A DNA stretch of 62,857 nt from Psilocybe azurescens (taxonomy: Eukaryota; Basidiomycota; Agaricomycetes; Agaricales; Agrocybaceae). Below are positions 10,250 to 20,687 of this stretch, piece by piece. Below the pieces are notes generated by a model. The model was not told the DNA's origin. It made no database searches and worked only from the letters and a program-made list of their open reading frames with translations. The first letter of the stretch is position 1. Every line of letters begins with the position of its first letter. Both the position numbers and the translations under genes were made by a program. The stretch lies in contig JAJIRX010000679.1 of assembly GCA_023853785.1 (NCBI GenBank), positions 1-62,857 of the forward strand. The letters are read 5' to 3'.

Positions 10250-11700
10250 ATGGGGATGTCTCAGGTCCTTCAACGGCGTGTGTGAAACTGCCGCCCTCGT
10301 CGTCTGCCCACTCGTCGGCACTGCCCAGGGTGTTGAATCAACGTGTTATAGTAGAAATGTCGATATCGGTGGCACACTAATATTCCAACCTTGTACGCCT
10401 CTCTCAAACATCTCCCAGTTTTGACGCTGAAATGTCCTTTGTAGCAACATGTTTCGTCCACATTGTCGCCATTATCATGACTGCCATCATGATTCTCCAC
10501 ATCAGAAGTAAATACACTGCCGTCGGCAGAAAAGAAATCGTTAGGTTTTTCATCGAACTTCTCGCCATGTTCCTCGATTCGGGTATCATTCCAACGTCCA
10601 GTCAAGCCTATGTTGTTAGTGTCTCCTTCCATTCTGTTGATATCACACATACTAACTTTCCTGGAATAGTGGTTCGCCGCTGTGTATAAGGGCCTGGTAG
10701 CTGCTACATTCTGTTGTCTCATCAACAGCTTTATCGGATTCCAATTCGCAGAAGATGGTACACCACTTTCCCTATGGGTACGTCCTTTTTGTCTTTCCGG
10801 CCATGTCAATCAATATAAATATGATGTGTAAGTTCTTGCGCATATCCTGCCTAGTTGTCTTCGGCGTCTCGTTTTTCATCGCCATCGCCACCTTCAAGCA
10901 GAAATTCGGGTTCAACTACACAAATCCCATCGCTCTGTTCATCATCTACCTTCTCCGGCCAATCATCTGTGTACCAATTTACACCGTCTCACAACTCATT
11001 CTCGTCTTCTGCACCCTCGGAAATCGCTCTTTGGAACTGCCTTCTTTGCTGGTTGCCAGGTCTTGCTCTGCTTTCAGCGTGACGATCTGCGGTGCAATCA
11101 AGCACTACATCGACGTAGCCTTTTCTTCTCTTTTTGCGTGCTGCTGAGCGTCATGATAGTGTACAAGTACTGGGATGATATTGCCGTGAGTTCTACCTCC
11201 TCCTTTTTAATCTCTCTTCTTGAATATATGTGCATCCTAACATGTTTATCTGTTGGTTACGTCATTCACACGTTGTTCCGACACGCATACCGCACATATA
11301 CCTACTACACATATATTCCTTAATTCTCTTTTCTTTTCTTTCTTCATCCCCGTGTGCAATATACATATGCTAACGTCCTTTCTTTACCTCCAGCGCGAAG
11401 ATCTCGAATTCTCTATCGGCTCCAAAGCCGCCCGTGGTGGGAAGTCGAAGACCCACTTCTCGCGACCTTCCGAAGGCGACTACGAGGAGGACACCTCATC
11501 GGAACGATACTCCAACCCTCCTCCTCTACCCGGCTATCCCTCATCTAATGGCTCGTACTCGAATTTCTCAGGATCGGGGGATACCGTAGTATTCCCAGCC
11601 GCAGGGCGTATGGCTGTGGCTGCAGGAACGGGACGCTGCTCGAAGAAGGACTCGACGACCAGCGCCCCCTTCATCACGGATGACGTACTCTGGAGGCATC
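10250..11700 (+). pseudogene. Chs7-like chitin synthase export chaperone, frameshifted
   Basis: Chs7 is the ER membrane protein needed to export chitin synthase III. Visible in order: [36 protein letters not shown], intron 10393-10441, [46 protein letters not shown], intron, [33 protein letters not shown], intron, LRISCLVVFGVSFFIAIATF, NYTNPIALFIIYLL, YTVSQLILVF, CVLLSVMIVYKYWDDI, intron, REDLEFSIGSKAA and WWEVEDPLLAT in a shifted frame, then EGDYEED. Seven-helix pattern as in the family. The expected YLYAL before ELLAM is missing, and frames change near the start, at about 11,030, 11,420 and 11,460. A stretch at about 10,118-10,249 could be its promoter. Chitin synthase and its chaperone occurring together may be coincidence. 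Confidence 0.88.
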
Positions 11701-11794
11701 ATCATCACCGCGATTCGGTTTTGTGTCTGGTAAGCCTCACATACCACCTACCGTATCTTTGTGTAGACAGTAACCGTGCTAATCCTTTTCTCTC

Positions 11795-12160
11795 GGTATA
11801 CAGGATACTACGTCTCAGTGTTGACAATTGAACTTCTTGGACGGCAAATGGATTCAGGTGCAAGGATTCATCTTGGCTGCTCTTTTCCGTGTGTGTTATC
11901 CGATATCATTCACTCTTCTATGACTGGCTAACTGACTTAATTTGAATGGCTTTTCAATGACTTTTGTTTGTAGTGGGTATCTTGGCTTGATGCTTCGAGA
12001 CGCTCAGCAAAGTCTCGTTCATCGTGTGCTTTGCCTTTCTCCAGTTCTTCTTTAACGTTGGAGAAAATACGTGAGTCTCTCAGTTCTATATTTTTCCTTT
12101 CTTTTGTATACTGACGTGCGATATTTTTGTTCTAGAACAACATATGTACGTTGTTTACTG
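11795..12160 (+). pseudogene. MFS inorganic phosphate transporter fragment (PHO84 type)
   Basis: Only the region around transmembrane helices 10-11 is present. It reads GYYVSVLTIELLG, then after a frame change IQVQGFILAALF, an intron, CFETLSKVSFIVCFAFLQFF, FNVGENT, a further intron and TTYV. This resembles the late part of PHO84-like transporters (G-x-N-x-TT followed by PAEVFP in the family), but the sequence leaves the family right after TTYV. It follows the Chs7 fragment and precedes the Cdc11/Nud1-like fragment with short unassigned joins. Two frame changes and one stop are present. Confidence 0.65.
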
Positions 12161-12473
12161 AATCTCTCAGACTGATTGCATTTCTCAACTTTGTTGCTTT
12201 CTTTTCTTAATTTCTTTTCTTATGAACAATCGACAATCCCGACATACTTGCGACTGCGGTTTATCGACGGCACCATCAGCATCCAGACCACCAATGAGCC
12301 CCTCCACCGATGCCCAAAAATCTGCCCCATGATCCGACAGCGCTGACATTCTCGACGCACCTGGATTCTCACGTTCCTGTTGTCTCGCGTTTCTGAAGTG
12401 ACTGGTACAGCTGCCAACATGTCTCACATGCGCAGTACAAAGCATATTAAACTCAGCCCTTCTAGCGACCTCT

Positions 12474-14960
12474 ATGGCGATAGCCCTCCCCAACAAGCGA
12501 CCATTGCGCCGTCCGAAAATCTATGGCAAGGATTATGTCGGAGAATTGCTCTCCCTCATGCAGAAAATCAAGCAAGCACGAGACTATTCAACAATCTCCA
12601 CGGTCGCGAGTACTCAGACAAGCTCCCCATTTGTCGTAGGGGATGATGCTCTCGACAAGAGCCACAACCGGTATCTCAATCTGAAGCGACAGTCACCTCC
12701 TGGTAATTCTCTTTCTTCGTGATCTTGAGGTTTATTCTGACCAAAAGAACTAGCATCACACCGTAGACCTTCTTTCCTTTCTGTACCAGATCAATCTAGC
12801 AACAATCCATCAACATCTGGAACAACGACCTCTCAATCTAATTTATATTCAGCATCATCATACCGCCAGAAAGCCGCCGCTCTTATGAACCAAATCAAGA
12901 GCGACGTCAAGCGCCAGAAACGCATCTTTTCAGGGGAATCCGATACCTCGCATATTACCACACACGCCGAAGATAACACGAACACATCCATCATGGCGAG
13001 CGTCAAGAGCTTAAGTGACGGCAAGGAAAATCCCCGACATTCAACATCGTCTACACACCGGGCGAACATCGTCTCTGAAAAAGAATTCGTGGTCGCGGGC
13101 TAGCCCATGGAAGCAGCTAAAAATAGCACAGAACAAACTGATATAACACATAATCTTTCCCGTTTATCTATTCAACAAGAACAACATCCCATCGTCAACG
13201 TCACTCTAATACCAACATCGCATTCTGTAATACCACCTAATACATCTCACGAAACTGGCCAAGATAGCCAACACGCACCGCCTCCATCCAGTCTAGCACC
13301 ACCCTCATATCCCTCCAATTCTGTTCGAATATCAACCAACGAAGACATGAATAGATTTGTATCATCAAGTACCGCGTCTGGTACCACCATTACCACGGGT
13401 AGCGCACCGTCATTTGTGAAGCACGCTGGACCTGCTCATATCCGTACCATTGCCCCAGCTGATTTGCCATCTCTGCCAGAGATATTTGGCGACATGCTGT
13501 TTGACAAGGTCGTGATGCGATGGGTCAAAAACACGGCAAAGGCAACGATGAATCCCGAGAAATCAGCAAGTCAGGCGGAGGAGCTGAGCGACGATCCGTT
13601 TGGGGACATTGAAAGTCTGCGGGATGACTCCAAGCCCATGGAGGAGGTCGAGAGACTGGTCGCTTCCCGAGCCCAGAGGAAGATTATGAGGATGAGGATG
13701 ACGGCGAGGAACCTGGAGCTGCAGGAGCAAGTCCAGGGCGAAATGAGCAGAATCTCAGAGCAATCTGAAGTGGAAGACGAGGAGGAACTGGAACTATCCA
13801 ACTTTTCAACAGATGCGTCAGCTCACATTGTACATCTGATGACAGGCGTTGACACGGATGGGTACGAAGACGACACAACAGACTCGGAAGATGACCATGA
13901 TCTGCATACTGCGACGCAAAGAGAGATCAATGATATCGATTTTGACTCTGAGTTTGAGGATTCGCCATCGCGGAACAACATCGCTGATGTGTCGCCGCCG
14001 CCGCCGTTGCGCCCCGCCTCCGTGTCGGCGTCCGGTCCGCACCACCAGCAGTTCCTCACCGTACAGACTGTACAGACACAAGTGGTGACGACGTTTAGCA
14101 CGCCCTAGTCGTGGCAATGTAAACTTAATGGCGGGTACACCGGTCATTAAATCTGCAATGAAGAGCAACAGCGTGACGCCGACTTCTGTAATGAAGAATT
14201 CATCGTATCGGCATAACTATCAGACTCCAGATCATAGGAAGGCGCATCGCCGGTCAGTCAGCTTTTCTGACGGAAAGCGGGAAGGCCCCATTCAAGGTTC
14301 GTGAATAGATCTATTTGTTCGATGTTAATCCAATTAATTTTCCTTTTTCTCTCTTTTGCTTTTTGGGTGGTGGTTCAGGAATCGCTGCTTCTGGTGGAGG
14401 GCCCCAGTCAACCCGGTCAAAACGCATAGCGGACATGATGAATGCATTAGAGGACTCTGGTATGTAGATTTCTTGCCTACGCCTTCTCGGTCTTGGTTCA
14501 GATTCAGCGGGGCTAATTGGACGCGTCAAAAATTCATTAGACTTGGACGAAGATGATTCTCCTTCAAAAGTCAGCAGCTCTGGGGCGACCAGAAGAACTT
14601 CAACCTCTGGGTTCTCAACAGCAGCGTGCTAACGCAACATCGAACAGCTCCAAGAGCATTTCTTCTGCTAGCGCTGCTCGTGCTACGTCTCCACGGCGTG
14701 TGTTTTCCAGGACGTACAGTCAGCGGGCGTCGCCTGGCAGAGCTTCGCGAAGGTGAATGGGACATTCCTGACAGAATGCTCGTTTGGTGTCGCGCATGAC
14801 CGACTGGTGGAAGTCATCACGGACGTCCAGCCGTTCCAGCAAGGCAGCTCTCTCTCGAGCAGCTGCCGAAATGGCTCCACCGCCCGCATTATCCTCGTTC
14901 GGATCCAGCGGGAACCTTGGTTTCGGCGCAGGACAAGCTACAGAGCAGCGTCGTCGTGCA
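12474..14960 (+). pseudogene. Cdc11/Nud1-like septation scaffold, N-terminal part
   Basis: Cdc11/Nud1 proteins anchor the septation initiation/mitotic exit network at the spindle pole body. The copy contains the low-complexity N-terminal region in several frames: KRPLRRPKIYGKDYVGELLS, SHNRYLNLKRQSPPG, intron, YRQKAAALMNQIKSDVKRQK, the 333-codon frame 13,107-14,108 with HIRTIAPADLPSLPEIFGDM, FDKVVMRWVKNT and DDPFGDIESLRDD, then HRRSVSFSDGKREGPIQG, RSKRIADMMNALEDS, RVFSRTYSQRASPGR and finally GTFLTECSFGVAHDRLVEVI and TDVQPF, which in the family lies just before the leucine-rich repeats. The repeats themselves are missing. At least three introns are retained and the frame is broken several times. 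The assignment rests on FDK..MRWVK, SVSFSDGK and the TDVQPF block. Confidence 0.7.
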
Positions 14961-15039
14961 TATTAGACTATAAAGTCCTTACAAACCATCTTATCGTATT
15001 CTAGAATTGTAATAGATACACTTTCTTAATCACAGCTTC

Positions 15040-15935
15040 TTGCAAGTTTTGCGTGACCGATCTGTAATGCTTTGTGCTCGTGTGACAAAAAATGGTAAAC
15101 AAGCTCTTTCCTGTACACCGATGGCGACCGTTCGAGCTCTCTCTATTGCTACTCCTCCAGTCCCTGCTGCATACAGGCCTCTCAGTGTGCCATCTACTTC
15201 TTGTATCTCAGGTATGCTCTTTTGGTCTATTCAAAGTGTCAAATTTTCATGTATCCGTCACTGGCATGCAGCCCCCCATCCTTCTGGACATCGTACTCTA
15301 CTTCCTGTCGGACCTGCTTATATTAACCATCTGTGCCCATCTCTCCGTGACTCCCACTCTTTCTCATCACTTGATAAACATCTTGCTGCCCTTCACGGAG
15401 AGGTCAATGTCGGCGAAGATGGTCTTGGTGTAGGTGAAGAAGGGGAACCTGAAGAGCTTTTAGCTCTCGATCCCAAGGAGTGGAAGGTATTTATTTCATC
15501 ATATCTTATCCTTCTTCTCTTTAACGTACCTGGATGTTTGCAGAAACTTCACCCCAATAAGAAGGATGCCATGACAACCACCGTCCCCAGCTCTCTATTC
15601 CTCGCTGGCATGAACCAAAATACCAACAACAATGCCTTCTTCAAGTACATTCTGAAGGACCATGAGGTTCTCAACAACCCTGAAAAGCTCTGTGAATTCA
15701 ATTCTGTTGACCTTGTCTCCTTGGAACTCAAGGAGGATATGCCTACTGTTGCTCAGATCAAGGTGTGTTCTATTCCATCCACCCAATTGTCGTGTTCGAT
15801 ATTTTATTCTGCCCTCATAGAGCAAAGATCTAAAATCACAACTACCACTGCTCTCCAATCACTACTGCCTGCAGTCTACTGTTATTACACCCCTGTTCAT
15901 CTGTCTGCCTCCATTCTTTTTCTCGCTCTCTACTA
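15040..15935 (+). pseudogene. zuotin (ribosome-associated J-protein) fragment
   Basis: Zuotin is the ribosome-bound DnaJ-type cochaperone. The N-terminal region is represented by PVGPAYINHL, SLDKHLAALHGEV and ALDPKEWK. An intron follows (about 15,487-15,541). The J-domain then resumes at KLHPNKKDA, without the part that normally lies between DPKEWKK and the HPD loop, and the loop itself is HPN instead of HPD. NNNAFFKYILKDHEVLNNPE, KLCEFNSVDLVSLELKEDMP and TVAQIK match the end of the J-domain and the following linker. The remaining two thirds of zuotin (ribosome binding, SANT domains) are absent. Loss of HPD would abolish Hsp70 stimulation. This is the last member of the plus-strand series of gene fragments. 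Confidence 0.8.
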
Positions 15936-16022
15936 GAATTGCAGCTGCCTCCTTTTACTGCTGTTGCTATCCACTATATAGACTTAGTGGTATAATAAAA
16001 AGTGATTTGTAGTAGACACTTT

Positions 16023-16117
16023 TTATTTCCTGATTAGTGCTGTGACCAAATCTACGAGACGCGTCTCGTAGATTTGGTCACAGTAAATCCATATCTAAAT
16101 GGAGAAGTTGAGGGCTG
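16023..16117. repeat. palindromic repeat, copy 2 (44-bp perfect inverted repeat)
   Basis: 16,040-16,083 is base-for-base identical to the palindrome at 3741-3784 and in the same flanking context (ATTAGTG before; CATATCTAAATGG after). It lies about 170 bp upstream of the TET/JBP-like gene. Confidence 0.9.
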
Positions 16118-16249
16118 GATGTGCTTCAATTGTGATGGGTGTCCATGTGTCCACGTGATTTTACACAGCCACAATTTTCACGAACTGCAAACACTTTACA
16201 CGATGATCTTGAAAGATTGCCTTGAACTTAACTCTCAGCATTCTGCAGG

Positions 16250-19200
16250 ATGCCATACACCCTTTCTGATAGTGAAATATCTCTTCTGCTTACTGTCTTA
16301 TCTGGTCTTGGCAACTCCAATGATCTTGTTGAATTGCAACATCTTTGCCTGAGATTGCATAATTCCACCGTCCTTATGGGTGAGCCTCCTGGGACTCTGG
16401 TACCAGTTTTAGAAAATCAAAGTGTATTTAGAGTATGTTTTCTATTTACCTATCTGTCATTTATACTTAATCTTGTTCTCTGTAGGCTGTCACTCATGTT
16501 CACCAAGATCTGGTGAACTTTGAGCCTTTGAGCGTCCTGTATCTCCTGCAGCTCCTGCTGATTGTTCTGCATCTGAAAATCCTTTCCTTGTGAGTTCTCT
16601 TTGGTTCTATGTCAAAGATTAATGATTGACACATGTCTGTATGTTAGCTTAATATGCCTGTGGCCTCTGATATCATCTATAACTCAGAGGCCTGCACCGC
16701 CCAATACGCTATCAACCCCAACGTCAGCCAAAAGCAACTCCAACCTGGAGGTGGCAGTGGTGGTAATCCTGTTAATAGCAAATGCAGTCGAGGGGAGTGC
16801 CAGAGATCGCCACCTTGCTGCCATGATGGCCAATGTGGCTGGTTATTCCGATCATCAACGGCATGAAGTATACAGAGATATTGATGAAGAAATGGAGGAC
16901 TTGGCAGCAGAGAGAAATAGGAATAGGGATGAGGAGATGGATGCGGATGAAGAGGTGGATGCGGATGAAGAGGTGGATGCGGATGAAGAGGTGGATGCGG
17001 ATGAGGAGGTGGATGAGGATGAGGATGAGGATGAGGATGCGGATGAGAATGTGGATGAGGAAGCGGATGAGGACAAGGAAAGATTGTTGAGGGAGGAGGC
17101 TCATCCAGATCCAGCAAGGCCCAACCATAAGCACCACATATTCTCAGGAGATGCTAGGGATATGTTCCTTAGAATCACCACTGTTTGTGAAACCATTCTT
17201 GATGCTCTTGACGACGGATCTGGACTCAATGATCCTTCTCTTAATGCTATTAATGTTCTTGCCATCCTTTGCTCTAACACTACACATTCTACTATCTGGA
17301 ATACCGACAGGATATACACTGACGACTCTCTTGACTCACTTGCTTCTCGATGTGCATTGATGGAACAGAACATCGCATGCAGTAAATTCACGCAATATCT
17401 TGCTTTGATGCACTTTCGGACCAAGGTGGAAAGGTACGATCTTTAGCTTATTTCTATCTTCTAGAATCTCACAATGCATTTAGTATATACCGGGATTATT
17501 TGAAGTCAGGAAACTACACTGGAAAAATGACTATAAATCGCATTCTAGAGTCTATTTCCCTTGAAGATCCCAAAACCTCTATCAGATTCTCAACAAAAGG
17601 CCGTAAGCCAGATAAAGGTAGCCAGAATGATTCAAATTTCAAGAATGCGACACGTCGTTATGGAGACTGGGTCAAAAAGGATCTATGCTGTGTATGATGT
17701 TGGGTGCTGGTATGAATTCCCTATGTTCTTGAGATATTTTCTAACGCTTTTCTCTTATAGGCTCAATCTATATTTTGGCTATCATGGCATGTGCTGATGT
17801 CAATAAACTCTTGCAAAGTGGTCATTGAGCGAATGCTCAAAATTGACTGCCCTTATTCGGTCTCCTGATTCGAGTAAATATTCCTGTTCTTTTGCTAGGC
17901 TATAGATACTGAACAAGTTTTTCAAGGTCTTGAAGGTGCCTTTATCGTCAAATTCATCATACCAGCAGTCAGCGAACTTCGTAAAATGTTTGATATGAGG
18001 TTTTCCTCTATGTTTACCCCTTTGATATTGCACTACTCTGGAGATTATTTAGTGGAGGATGAATCGTCTGGGAGCTCAGAATACCAGGTGTGGTCCAGTG
18101 AGCTTGAGAAGTCGGACAATGTATTTGACAGTATTTTATTTGGGTTCGTAACTTTTTCATTTAATTTTTATTTTGTTTTTTATGATTATATTTATTATTC
18201 AGGAACTTTATCACTAAACGCAACTGGGAAGCATGGTCTTCTTGCATAACTGGAAAAGCATCCAAGTATACCATGACTGACCTTGATGCCTGCCGATCTG
18301 TTGCAACCAATGCTTCGCAAATCTTTGATTCCATGTCATGCTTTAGCTTACCAACATCGCATTCATCATCTCTATCTCTTTGTTCCTCTCCAACTCAGAT
18401 AGCTATGTCTTCCTTTCACTCTTCTTCTACGTCTATGTCTGTTCTTGGTGGTCTTGATGATGATGATGATGATGATGATGACAATGGCCCAGAACCCCAA
18501 GCGGCATTCAAAGGATATGTTGTGGAAACCTATTATGACCCAGAAAAAACAAAGACTATCCACCAGGAAAAAGGAGCTCTACTGATCAGATTTATGAATA
18601 TACAGAGCAAGAAAGAACCAAGGCTAAAAAGCGCTACTGTGGCATTTAACAGGGAACAGTTTACAAAGCTGGTATGTAATTTTTTTGATCAAGGCCATCT
18701 TTATACTCATTTTCTGGATCAATAGCTGAAAATACAACTACGTCGTGGAAAGAAGACAAAAAATGCATACCTCAAGTTGACGTCTGAGTTACTCGAAAAG
18801 TAAGTCTTTTGTTGATATTTTTAAATTACACTTCATTCAAAGTTTTCCAAAGTGAACCTATGCGTATTAATGACAAGGAGGAAATATGCTATTAATTGTT
18901 GATCCCACAATGTCGCAGAATGCACGTGAAGATATGTGGACAAAATTCCAGACCATTTTTGGCCCCAGTCTGGAAAACACCGACAGCAAAGCTTTGGGAA
19001 AAGAGCTAGTTTTTCCTGCCTTGCATTTCACATGGTACAATTCATTACAGCACTCAAGTAAGATTTTCATTCTTTTGATAGTTTTTGTCTGATAAAATTT
19101 TAGTTTTCAACACCGAATGGGGATGACAGAAGAGGAGGGAAATCAAATCTACCCTCCTGATTATCAACGGCCGGGAAAGAAAAAAAGGTAATATCTCCAA

Positions 19201-19757
19201 TCTTGTTCCACGAGCATCCAAGGAGCTTCAACGTTACTCCGGTATTCATGACCTACTGGATATTTCATTGGAAAAGGTTCTGATGTGGCAGAGCAACCAG
19301 GTATATTTGTTATTTATCTTCATTAATATAAGTGTGTCTTACTCTCTTGCTCTCATTACAGTTTCTTCAACATCTTCCTAAAGAATATGAAAAAATAAGT
19401 CAATTTGCAAATTCTCTACCTGGGCCACCTCGACTGGCAGCCTATCCATTTTGTGGTTTTGTGGTCAACCTGAACAACTCAACATGGGCACACCGGGACT
19501 GGAATGATGAAGAGCTTTGCATTGTTATTGTTGTAGGTGATTGTGAAGATGGATATTTGGTTATTGTTGAGCTTGGTCTGGTTCTTGCACTACAAAACGG
19601 CGATATGGTTATTTTCCGTTCTTCTAAATTAACCCACTTCAATCTCCACTTCAAAGGCCGAAGAGCATCCATGGTTTTTCACAGTGATGGAGCTGGTAGA
19701 GCCTGGGTAAAGGATAGTAATGGATGGCAACTCAACATGTACTTCGTCAAAAAATAA
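16250..19757 (+). CDS. TET/JBP-like 2-oxoglutarate/Fe(II) dioxygenase gene (multi-exon)
   Basis: A start at 16,250 gives MPYTLSDSEISLLLTVLSG. About ten exons follow, with an acidic repeat region (DADEEV copies), SGDARDMFLRITTVCETILD, FITKRNWEAWSSCITGKAS, AFKGYVVETYYDPEKTK, ALLIRFMNIQSKKEPRLKSA and the C-terminal oxygenase domain. There NNSTWAHRDWNDEELCIVIV carries the HxD iron-binding pair (His codon 19,491-19,493), SSKLTHFNLHFKGRRASMVF supplies the distal His and an Arg for 2-oxoglutarate, and it ends GWQLNMYFVKK. This matches the fungal TET/JBP family, which is expanded with KDZ transposons and can oxidise 5-methylcytosine. The iron ligands look intact. Apparent one-base slips at about 16,530, 16,760, 17,690 and near 18,890-19,200 break the frame. 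The substrate here is inferred from the family only. Confidence 0.7.
16938..17020 (+). repeat. 18-bp coding tandem repeat
   Basis: About four units of GATGCGGATGAAGAGGTG encode DADEEV inside the TET/JBP-like gene. A degenerate GAGGAT-rich tail follows to about 17,070. Confidence 0.85.
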
Positions 19758-20687
19758 AGTGATCTATAGTATTCGGACACGCTAGATACAAATGCTATGT
19801 AATTCCCAAATTTAAAGATTAGTGCAAGAAAATTCTGATTTTTTTTCCCATATCATCACTGTGATATATAGTGCACATTGTATTACAAAACTTTGTAGAT
19901 TCTGGGCATGTATATGGCATACAGTACATCGATTAAAAAATAAAGCAATTGACGCAAAAGTCAGTTCTTGATATAACGTGTGACCTGTGCCAAAAGTGTG
20001 ACACTGTTATCTAATCATTCATTTTTTCACCGCTTCATTTTCTTCACTTTTTCTGTCTTTCTCTAACAGCTATGTTCTACTCCATCTCTCAACTCCTACC
20101 ACCACCACCACCACCACCACTCCAATCGTACGTAACCATATACGGTATGGTCAGCAGCCCTAGTCCAGAGTTGTCTGACATTCCAGAGACAGAACAGCAC
20201 GATTCATCTGAGACACTGGTAAACGCAGCTTGAAAGAGGAAGAAAAACTCAGAGGTAAATGAAGAAGATATCCTCCCTGAAAGGCAGAGGCAAAGCGCAT
20301 ATCAAGAGTTCTTGGGCTCAAAAACTTAGTAGTTAGACCTTAGCATGCAGTACGTCAATGGCAGGACTTTTCATTTGTTTACCATGATCAAGCCATGAAT
20401 TGGCAGGCCAGAATCATCTTCAAAACCCATCACACTTTTAGTAGTGCTATTGCACTTTTCAGATCTCATTGCACTTTCCAAGGTTCTGATCGTATCAAGG
20501 AGTGACGTCATATTAAGGAGTGCCAGATCGCTGTAGATGGGAAAATTTAGAAAAATTTAAAGTCCGTAGTATTGGTAGCTGTTTCTCAATTTTCTGCGTC
20601 TCTTTTGTCTCTGTACTTGTTACACTTTTATAATCTGTTACCTCTTCTCTCAAGCTTTTGAAAAAGTATCTGCCAACATACTTGCTA
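19758..20687. other. mostly non-coding; small ORF remnant
   Basis: No complete gene. At 20,147-20,329 (plus) a reading frame MVSSPSPELSDIPETEQHDS is interrupted by one TGA and continues NSEVNEEDILPERQRQSAYQ. It looks like the first exon of a lost gene. A (CCA)n tract lies just upstream at about 20,099-20,121. Confidence 0.4.

Noticed and set aside
16677..17137. Minus-strand His/Pro-rich ORF (repeated HPHPHPHP)
   Set aside because: It is the complement of the GATGAG-type acidic repeat in the TET/JBP-like gene, an expected shadow of a simple repeat.
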